Positions 1 to 8,400 of a stretch of DNA of 64,000 bases are shown piece by piece. This DNA is from Burkholderiales bacterium (GTDB lineage Bacteria > Pseudomonadota > Gammaproteobacteria > Burkholderiales > Ga0077523). The notes beneath the pieces are model-generated. The model saw only the letters and a list, made by a program, of their open reading frames with translations, was not told the DNA's origin and did no database searches. Position 1 is the stretch's first letter; each line of letters starts with the position of its first letter. The position numbers and the translations under genes were made by a program. The stretch is from positions 110,290 through 174,289 of the forward strand of contig JAIEQG010000034.1 in NCBI GenBank assembly GCA_019747905.1, in the 5' to 3' direction.

Positions 1-637
1 GCTCGGCGGTCTGGGCAACGGCCTCACCCACGCCGGCCGGCAACGCCGGTGCGGCGCTTGCGAGGGCGGTCTGCGCGCTCTCCAGTTCCCGTGCCGTGTC
101 CGAGCCCGTCAGCGAACTGAACTCGAGCGCCGTGGCAGCGAGACGGTCCAGCAGCGGCCGCACTTCCTCGAGCTTCGCCCGGCTGGTTCCGGTGGCGGTG
201 CGCGGATCGCGCACCAGTGCCTGCACCATCGGCACCGAATCGAGCACGTCGCGCAACGCCTTCTTGAAGGCCGCGGACTGCTCGCGGTACTCGGCCATCA
301 GCTTCATCTTCTCGTCGTAATGCGTCGCGAGCGAGGCCGAACTCGCCACCAGCACCGGATCGTCCAGGGCGCGCGCCTCGATCGCCAGGCCCTGGATCTC
401 GCGCCCCACGGCGTCGCGCGTCTGGGGCGCGAGGTCGTCCTCGCCCAGCAGCTCGCTGCGGGAGCGCAGGATCGCCTCGTTCCATTTGGCGTCGATCACC
501 TTGAGGTTGCGCAGGTGTTCGTTCACGCGCACCTGGCGGCCGAAATCGACGCCCTGGGTCTTGTAGTAGAGAAAACCGAGCAAGGCCGCCAGGAGGATCG
601 CTAGCAGGATCAGCAGCGCGCGGCGCAACAGCTTCAT
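1..637 (-). CDS. N-terminal part of membrane-anchored DAHL-like sensor protein (continues past left edge)
   Basis: Open minus-strand frame from ATG (CAT at 635-637): MKLLRRALLILLAILLAALLGFLYYKTQGVDFGRQVRVNEHLRNLKVIDAKWNEAILRSRSELL..., one N-terminal TM then a helical region. Not in ORF track because no stop lies inside the window. Confidence 0.7.
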   Translation of the reverse strand, partial: MKLLRRALLILLAILLAALLGFLYYKTQGVDFGRQVRVNEHLRNLKVIDAKWNEAILRSRSELLGEDDLAPQTRDAVGREIQGLAIEARALDDPVLVASSASLATHYDEKMKLMAEYREQSAAFKKALRDVLDSVPMVQALVRDPRTATGTSRAKLEEVRPLLDRLAATALEFSSLTGSDTARELESAQTALASAAPALPAGVGEAVAQTAE

Positions 638-809
638 GGAGCGAGGTCGGATTTTCCGGCAGGGGGGAGCAGGCAGGCGCGCCATTGTACTGGCTGGCGC
701 CGGCAACAGTCAGCAAAAACAAGCGATTGGCATGCCTGCACCGGCAAGCGACCGGTGCCCATGCCGGGCGAGGCCGGTCCGACCGCCTCGCCCCCCACCC
801 CGGCAGGCG

Positions 810-2144
810 CTATCGCGCGGGCTCCGAGGCCACCGCCGCAGCGGTTTTCTCGGGGCGCGGCAGCAGCAGGATGATGACCGCTCCGAGCAGCGCCATCCCC
901 GCCAGCGCGAAGAAGGCCGACTCGCTCGAGTTGGTCGCGGTACGGATGCGTCCGATGAGGTCAGGCCCGAAGTGTCCGCCCAGGTTCCCCACCGAATTGA
1001 TCCATGCGATGCCCGCCGCCGCCGCAGTGCCGGACAGGAACGCCGTCGGCAGGGACCAGAACGTGGCGACCCACGACAGGATCCCGCACGTCACGAGCGT
1101 GAGTGCGATGATCGAAGGCACCGGGGCATGGCCCACCACGGCGAGCCCGATCAAGCCCAGCATCGCGACGAGCAGGCCGCCCGCCGCATGCCAACGCCGC
1201 TCGCCGGTCTTGTCCGAGTGCATGCCGTTGAGAACCATGGCGACCGCAGCGCAGCCCCACGGGATCATGCTCAGCAGTCCGACCTTCAGGAAGTCCTTCT
1301 TGTCGATGCCGAGTTCCTGGATGATCGTGGGCATCCAGAAGTTGACCGCATAGAAGCCGACGACGCCGGAGAAGTACACCACCGCCAGGGCCCACACCCG
1401 GTAGTCCTTGAAGGCGCCCATGAAATCGTGCTTGCCGCCGATATCGCCCTTCTTGGCGTTGTCCTCGGCGACCGCGCGGCTCACGAAGTCGCGCTCTTCC
1501 TGGGTGAGCCACTTGGCCTTCTGCGGCCCGTCGTCCAGCAGCACCAGCACCAGCGCGCCGATGACGACCGACGGCAGGCCCTCGAGCAGGAACAGCCACT
1601 GCCAGCCACGCCAACCGTTGTACCCGTCCATGAATTGCATGATCGCGCCCGATACCGGCGATCCGACCACGTTCGCGATCGCGATGGCGGTCATGAACAG
1701 CGCCACCGCTTTCGCACGCCGCGCGCCCGGGAACCAATAGGTGAGGTACAGGATGATGCCGGGGAAAAACCCGGCCTCGGCCACTCCCAGCAGGAAGCGC
1801 AGCGTGTAGAACCAGAACGGCGTGGTCACGAACATGAAGGCGCTCGAGATGAGCCCCCACGTGATCATGATGCGGGCAATCCAGACCTTCGCCCCGACCT
1901 TCTCGAGGATGACGTTGCTCGGGACCTCGAAGATGAAGTAGCCGATGAAGAAAATGCCTGCACCGAAACCGTAGACGGCATCGGAGAAGCCGAGGTCACC
2001 CGACATCTGCAGCTTGGCGAAGCCGACGTTCACCCGGTCGAGGAACGCGACGATGTAGCAGATGAACAGGAACGGAATCAGTCGCCAGGCGACCTTGGTG
2101 AACGTCGCTTCTTCGAACTCGCGCGATACGCTTTGCGTGGCCAC
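810..2144 (-). CDS. MFS transporter, ACS (anion:cation symporter)-like family
   Basis: 12-TM-like protein, ...FLDRVNVGFAKLQMSGDLGFSDAVYGFGAGIFFIGYFIFEVPSNVILEKVGAKVWIARIMITWG... typical of ACS family; GTG start chosen at 2144 instead of the longer ORF start. Confidence 0.9.
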   Translation of the reverse strand: MATQSVSREFEEATFTKVAWRLIPFLFICYIVAFLDRVNVGFAKLQMSGDLGFSDAVYGFGAGIFFIGYFIFEVPSNVILEKVGAKVWIARIMITWGLISSAFMFVTTPFWFYTLRFLLGVAEAGFFPGIILYLTYWFPGARRAKAVALFMTAIAIANVVGSPVSGAIMQFMDGYNGWRGWQWLFLLEGLPSVVIGALVLVLLDDGPQKAKWLTQEERDFVSRAVAEDNAKKGDIGGKHDFMGAFKDYRVWALAVVYFSGVVGFYAVNFWMPTIIQELGIDKKDFLKVGLLSMIPWGCAAVAMVLNGMHSDKTGERRWHAAGGLLVAMLGLIGLAVVGHAPVPSIIALTLVTCGILSWVATFWSLPTAFLSGTAAAAGIAWINSVGNLGGHFGPDLIGRIRTATNSSESAFFALAGMALLGAVIILLLPRPEKTAAAVASEPAR

Positions 2145-2429
2145 AGATGCCCCTCCCCTATGATTGTTTGTGCCTCGTCGGGACGGGCTCGGGGCCCCGT
2201 CGCGCGGGTGGCGGCATTGTAGGGACCGCTCCGGGGCTTGGCTATACGGCTGACCGCACCCCGCCACGTGCCGCAATACCTGCCATGTTGTCAGGTTTGC
2301 CCGTACGGCCATGCACCAGCGGGCCCTGGAGCCGGCGTGATCTGTCATCATCGGGGCCGTCGGCCGGATACCGGGAACGCAACTCGCTTGGCCCCGGTCT
2401 ACCCGCCGCACTGGTCAGGGTCCACGAGC

Positions 2430-3149
2430 ATGATGAACGACGCCACCACCGCCACCCGCCGCCTAGCGGGTCTTCCCGAACCGGAGCCGCTGCATCCGGA
2501 CCTGGCCGCTTGCCTGGTACGACGGCCGGGACGGCTGCCCTCGCTCGAGCACCCGCTCATCGTGCAGGCACCGTACATCCCGCCGCTCGCGAGCTATGTG
2601 AACGGCCTGTACGACTCCCTGTCCCAGCGCGCCGACGCCCTGCTCGAGAGCCGTTCGTACGATCGATGGCTCGAAATGCATGCCCGCGCCTACCAGTTGC
2701 GGGTGCTGACCGACAAGGGCGGCAAGATCGACCACGGCACCTGGTGGGAGCTTGTCGCCTCCGTATTCCGGCGCGAACTGCCGTGGTTCGACGATGAGAC
2801 CGGCCAATGGATGAAGGCCCTGGGGGCCGATCGCCCTGCCCGCCGGCGTTTCATGACCGCAGCCGAAGGCGCCACCCTGGACAGATTGCCCGACCTGCTC
2901 GACGTCTGGCGGGCGGTCCACGCCGGCAATGCCGCCGCCGGCTTCAGCTTCTTCCTCGACGAATCCTCGGCGCGGGCATTCGCGTCGACCGCCCGCATCC
3001 GCCTCGAGCTCCCGGAGAACTCCTTCACCGTGCTGCGCGGCCGACTCCAGAAGCCGCACGTGATCGCGCTGTGCCAATCGCGAGGCATGCCGGAGCTGTT
3101 GGCGCCACCGGCCAAGGTCGTGGGCGAAGTCGCAGCCGGCTCGGTCTGA
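2430..3149 (+). CDS. conserved hypothetical protein
   Basis: ORF with start MMNDATTATRRLAGLPEPEPLHPDLAACL...; compatible codon usage; no family recognised. Confidence 0.6.
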   Translation: MMNDATTATRRLAGLPEPEPLHPDLAACLVRRPGRLPSLEHPLIVQAPYIPPLASYVNGLYDSLSQRADALLESRSYDRWLEMHARAYQLRVLTDKGGKIDHGTWWELVASVFRRELPWFDDETGQWMKALGADRPARRRFMTAAEGATLDRLPDLLDVWRAVHAGNAAAGFSFFLDESSARAFASTARIRLELPENSFTVLRGRLQKPHVIALCQSRGMPELLAPPAKVVGEVAAGSV

Positions 3150-3156
3150 TTCGCGG

Positions 3157-3221
3157 GCGAGCTCAGCCAGCAAGCGGGCTGGCCCCCTGGGGGGAAAGGC
3201 CGACGGCCGGTGGGGGGCATG
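3157..3221. repeat. GC-rich intergenic palindromic repeat, family A copy 1
   Basis: gagctcagccagcaagcgggctggccccctggggggaaaggccgacggccggtgggggg; related in reverse complement to 31429-31497. Confidence 0.55.
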
Positions 3222-3226
3222 TCATC

Positions 3227-5410
3227 TCAGCGCCCGGCAGTCCCGCGGACCTCGAACCGGACCCGGTCGAGTTCGCGTCCTTGCGCGTCGATCAGCGCCA
3301 GTTCGAATCGCCCCGGGTGCGGCTGCCATAGCGCATCTGGAACGGCTTCAGCGGTTGCGCCGACGATGCGCCACTGCAGCGTCGCGTCCGGCACCGAGGC
3401 TTCGAAGCGCACGCGCTGCGCTGCTGCGGGGATGTCCGGATCGAGAGCGATGATGCTGCCCTCGCCCGGATAGACGATGCGCGCCGCGCTTGGCAACGCG
3501 GGCTTGACCTCCACCTCGGCCACTTCGGTGCCGGCGAGAAACAACTCGTCGCGTTCGGCTTCGATCTCGGGAACGAAACGCACCCGTTGCACGACGACGT
3601 CGGCGGGCCGCACCGGCGCTGGCGTGCGACCGTCGGACCGATGCAGCGCATTCATGAGATCGAGCCACGCCGGCGCCGCCCCGGAAACGCCGGACACATC
3701 GCGCATCGGCGCGCCGTCGAAATTGCCGACCCACACGCCCACGGTGTAGCGGCGCGAATAGCCGATGCACCAGTTGTCGCGCATGTCCTTGCTGGTGCCG
3801 GTCTTCACCGCGGTCCAGAAGCGGCTGGCGAGCGGATTGTCGAGCCCGAAGGTGACGCTGCGCGCATTCCGGTCGGCCAGGATGTCGCTCACGATGTAGG
3901 CGGCCCCGGGGTCGATGATGGCGGCGCTCTTGCCCGGCGGTGCCGGCAATACGCGCGGCCGGCTCCACTGGCCGGCATTGGCGAGCGCGCGATAGGCGTT
4001 GGTGAGCTGCCAGAGCGTCACGTCGGCGGAGCCCAGCGCCAGCGAGAAGCCGTAGTAGTCACCCGATTCCACTACACCTTCGAAGCCGGCTTCGCGCAGC
4101 CGGCCGGCGAAGCGCTCGGTCCCGACCAGCATCAGCGTGCGCACCGCAGGCACGTTGAGTGACCCCGCGAGGCTCACGCGCACGCTCGCAAGGCCGCGGA
4201 ATTCGCGGTCGTAGTTCTGCGGCACGTAGAGGCCGGAGGGCGTGACCAGGTTCGCCGGTGCATCATCGAGGAGCGAAGCGGCGGTCAGTACCCGGTCCTC
4301 GATCGCGGTGGCATACAGGAACGGCTTCAGCGTCGAGCCCGCCTGGCGCGGCGCGCGCACGCCGTCCACGAACGGCGCGCTCGAACCTGCACCGGAATTG
4401 CCGACGTAGGCGAGCACTTCGCCTGACGCGTTGTCCAGGACCAACGCCGCAGCGTCGCGTACCCCACGGTTCGCCAACTGGGCGAGTTGTCGCTGCAGCG
4501 TTTCGATGGCGAAGGTCTGAAGCTGCGCATCCAGCGTGGTCTGCACGCGCCGGGCATCGCGCGTCAGCAGGTCGCGTGCGAGTTGCGGCGCAAGGGCCGG
4601 TCGCCCTTCGAACTTCGGCGGCTCGGTGAGGCGCGCCGTCGCCAGCGCCTCGAACGCTTCGCACGATGGCGCTCCGGCGAACCCACCTCGAGGTTTGCCT
4701 TGAGGGAGGCCGTGCGCCCCGGCTGCGCCGGCCGCCGGCTCGGAGAGCGGACCGCCCAGGGCTAGCTGGCACGCGCGTTTCGCCACCACCGGCGGCTTCG
4801 CGTTCGGACCGCGCAGCAGCGCTGCGAGGAGTGCGCCTTCGCGTTCGTCGATGCCGGAAGGATCCTTGCCGAACAGGCCACGGGCGGCGGCACCGATACC
4901 CACCAGTTCGCCGCGGAAAGTCGCCAGATTGAGGTACGCCTCGAGGATGCGGCGCTTGGTCCACGCCTTCTCGAGTTCGCCGGCGGCGCGGATCTGGTCC
5001 CACTTCTGGGTGACGGTGCGGCGCTGTCCGGTGGCCCTCAGTTGCGGCTCGAGCATCGCCGCGACCTGCATCGACAGCGTGCTGGCACCTCGAGGCACAC
5101 CGCGCACCACGGTATCCACCGCGGCGTCGCCCAGGGCGCGCCAATCCACACCCGAATGCTCGAAGAATCGCTTGTCCTCGGCCCGCAGCACCGCCTCGAC
5201 CAGCGCCGGTGACACCTTGGCGAGCGGCACCCAGGGCAGGCGCCGGACGCGCTCGTCCACGCGCAGCTCGTGGATCACTTCGCCGTGCCGGTCGAGCAGC
5301 ACCGCTTCGCTCGGCTGATGGGCACGCTGGACCTCTTCGAACGCCGGGATCGCCGCGTCTGCACGCGACGCCGCGATCAGGAAGGACGCCGCGAGCGCGA
5401 CCCGTCGCAT
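3227..5410 (-). CDS. pbpC: penicillin-binding protein 1C (transglycosylase/transpeptidase)
   Basis: MRRVALAASFLIAASRADA signal; GT51 motifs (EAVLRAEDKRFFEHSGVDWRALGDA, GASTLSMQVA), transpeptidase region (RQAGSTLKPFLYATAIE, KTGTSKDMRDNWCIGYS), PBP1C C-terminal domain; adjacent to alpha-2-macroglobulin gene. Confidence 0.93.
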   Translation of the reverse strand: MRRVALAASFLIAASRADAAIPAFEEVQRAHQPSEAVLLDRHGEVIHELRVDERVRRLPWVPLAKVSPALVEAVLRAEDKRFFEHSGVDWRALGDAAVDTVVRGVPRGASTLSMQVAAMLEPQLRATGQRRTVTQKWDQIRAAGELEKAWTKRRILEAYLNLATFRGELVGIGAAARGLFGKDPSGIDEREGALLAALLRGPNAKPPVVAKRACQLALGGPLSEPAAGAAGAHGLPQGKPRGGFAGAPSCEAFEALATARLTEPPKFEGRPALAPQLARDLLTRDARRVQTTLDAQLQTFAIETLQRQLAQLANRGVRDAAALVLDNASGEVLAYVGNSGAGSSAPFVDGVRAPRQAGSTLKPFLYATAIEDRVLTAASLLDDAPANLVTPSGLYVPQNYDREFRGLASVRVSLAGSLNVPAVRTLMLVGTERFAGRLREAGFEGVVESGDYYGFSLALGSADVTLWQLTNAYRALANAGQWSRPRVLPAPPGKSAAIIDPGAAYIVSDILADRNARSVTFGLDNPLASRFWTAVKTGTSKDMRDNWCIGYSRRYTVGVWVGNFDGAPMRDVSGVSGAAPAWLDLMNALHRSDGRTPAPVRPADVVVQRVRFVPEIEAERDELFLAGTEVAEVEVKPALPSAARIVYPGEGSIIALDPDIPAAAQRVRFEASVPDATLQWRIVGATAEAVPDALWQPHPGRFELALIDAQGRELDRVRFEVRGTAGR

Positions 5411-8400
5411 CACGGTGCGACGGTCATGGTCCCGTTGGGCAGCTCGGCGAACATCTCGGGTGCATACATCGCCTCCACCCGCGTCGGGGGCAACGAGAAC
5501 GTGCCGGGATTGTTGAGACGCAGCGTGTACTCGACGCTCCATTTGCCCTTCGGTACCAGCCGATAGTAGGCGCGGAACGCCTCGAAGGTACGCTCTTCGA
5601 AGGCCGGCCACACCCAGCCCTGGCGCCGTTCGCCGGCAGTGAGAGTCTGCGTGTCGCCGCCCAGCCCGCTGCCGAGGATGCTGGCACCCGCCGGAATCGG
5701 ATCGCTCACCACCACCCACGTCATGTCGCTTTGCGCTTCCAGCTCCAGGCGTACGCGCAGCACATCGCCGCGCCGCCAGTCGCCCCCTGTACCTTCCGTG
5801 TGCGACACCGATTTCACGACTCGATAGCCACTCGAGAACGGCGCCTTGAGCGGCACGGCCGCGCGGCTTTGCACGGTGACCCAGGGCTTGCCGCCACCCT
5901 CCTGTACCAGTGCGAGTTCGGTCGCTTCACGCGGCCAGTCGAATGCCAGGGCCCCGCCCTTCTCGGACTGCTTCCAGTCGAAGGTCCTGGTTGCAGCCGC
6001 GAGCGTGGCACGGGTAGTACCGCTCACCGGCTCCGCTTCGAAGGCCGTGGAAAACTTCTCCATCGCGAGCGTGCCCCAGGCGTTCGCCACGGTCGTATTC
6101 CAATGACCTCGCTGTTGCCGGCCGAGACTGCCGCGCACCATGCGCGGCAGGTCCTCGCGCCATTTCGGCTCGTCCATCAGCGCGAGCAGCGCGCGATTGG
6201 CGTTCACGTCGGTCGACACCATCAGCCACCACAGGTAATCGGAGCGCTCCGTGGAGAACCCCATGGTCGTGCCCTGGAAGTCGAGGCGCGAGCGCAGGAT
6301 CTCCTCGGCGCGCGCGGCATGGCCTTCGCGACCCGGCAAACTCGTCCAGCGCCTGGCCACGGTCAGCCAGTCGATCACGCCCGAAGTGGGCCAGAGGTTG
6401 GGTTCGACGCTGAACGTGCTGGCCAGCGTCGCTTCCGCTTCCGGGTTGTAGCGGGTGACGGCGTCCAGCGCGGCCACCTTGCGCAGCGCCAGATCCGCGG
6501 TCGGCAGTGCCGAATGGCGCACCACCGAACCACCGACGAAACCGGTGAGGCCGCCGATCATGCGGGTGCGCGCGGCCTCGGGGATTTCCCAACCCGCCTC
6601 GTGGCCCAGGGCGAGCAGGTAGCTCGTCAGCGTGTCGCTGCCCTCGCGCATCGCCGGGAAGTACTTCGCGAGCCCGTCGCGGTCGAGGTATGCCGGCAGC
6701 GCCGCCATCAGCGTGCGCCACGCACTTTCATCGCGCAGCGCCACCGCGACCGAGGCACGCTGCTCGAGACAGGTATACGGGTACCGGGTCATGTACTCGC
6801 GCACGCCCGAGAGCTCGTCGGCGAGACGGCTGCGCAAGTGCACCGACACGCCACCGCGGCCCGGCACGGCATCCTCGGGACGCGCGATCGGCATGGCCAT
6901 GGTGCCGTCGAGCTGCAACAGCGTGGCCTGGAACGTGCGCACCGGCACGGCAGGCACCACCTTCTGAGTCACCTTGAGGCTGTCGCCGGCACCGCCGGCG
7001 TCGCGGGCCGCAACCGACCATTGCAGCGACTCGGCGTTGACGGGTGCCACGGCTTCCCAGGTCACGGGGCGCGCTTCGCCGGCGGCCAATTGCACGCTCC
7101 TCACCGGCAAACCCTGCGGCTCACCCTTCGCTCCGGCCACCGTTGCACTGAGCTCGAGGTCGAGCGGTCGGGTCGAGGCGTTGCGCACCGTGAACGTCGC
7201 ACCGTAACGGTCCTGTTCGCGCACGAGCGGCGGCAGGCCGGACAGGAGGATGACGTCCTGGCTGGTGCGGATCGTCGCCTGGCCGGAGCCGAACCAGCTG
7301 CTGCCCCGGCTCGCGATGGCGACGATCCGGAACGCCGACAACGAATCGTTGAGCGGCACCTCCACCTCGGCGCGCCCGCGTTCGTCCAGCTTCACGCGCG
7401 CTTTCCACAGCAGCAACGTGTCGAACAGCTCGCGCGAGGTCTGACGCCCGCCGCCGCCACCGGCGAGCAGTGCCTTGCGTCCGTAGTGTCTGCGCCCCAC
7501 CACCTGCATCGCGCCGGTGGCCGTGACCACTTCGATGGGCCGTGCCTGCATCATGGTGTCGAGCAGGCGCCAGGAGTCGTTGGGCAGCAATTCGAGCAAG
7601 GCTTCGTCGACTGCCGCCACCGCCACTTCACCCCCCTTCACCGCCGCACCGTTCTCGGCCCGTACCACTTCGATGGCGACCTTCGCCTTCTCGCGGACCC
7701 GGAACCCGTCCCGGTCCGGAATCACCTTCACGCGCAGTTCGTGGGTGCGCCAACCGACGTTGATCTCCGCCACGCCCATCCGATAAGCAGGCTTGCCCAG
7801 ATCCACCAGCGCCGTGGGCTGCACGTCCGCTGCACGTCCACGCACCGCCAGCACGGAGACGAACACGTTCGGCGCGTAGTGGCCCTTGAGGGGCACCTCG
7901 ACCACCGGTTCCCTGCCGGTGAGCGATTTCACGAAACCGTCGATGACGCCCTCGCGCTCCACCGTCACCAGGGCCTTGGCAGCGCGAAACGGCGCGCGCA
8001 CCTGGAACACCGCGGTTTCGCCCGGCTCGTAGCGCTTCTTCTCCGGGATCACATCCATGCGATCATCGTTGGCGACGTCGAACCACCATTCGCCATCGCC
8101 AGCCACCCACGCTTCGGCCTTGGCCACGGTCACGTTGCCGGCGGCATCCTGGCCACGGGCTCGCAGGATCATGTTGCCCGACTTCGCGACCGGCGCCTCG
8201 CACGAGAGCAACCCCTTGTCGTCGGTGCGGCCCTGGCAGAAATCGCCGAGCCGCTTCACTTCGGCACCGTACTCGTAGGCGTAGAACCCGCCGATCAGCC
8301 GCTTGCGATGGGAGAACTGTTCGCGCTCGAACAGATCCACCGCGACCGCGACACCGGTCAGCGGTCGGCCCGCGGTATCCACCGCCACCACCTTGATCTT

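Noticed and set aside
636-2222. 528-aa plus-strand ORF
   Set aside because: Antisense to the clear MFS transporter; composition (R/H/Q/E-rich) indicates a shadow ORF.
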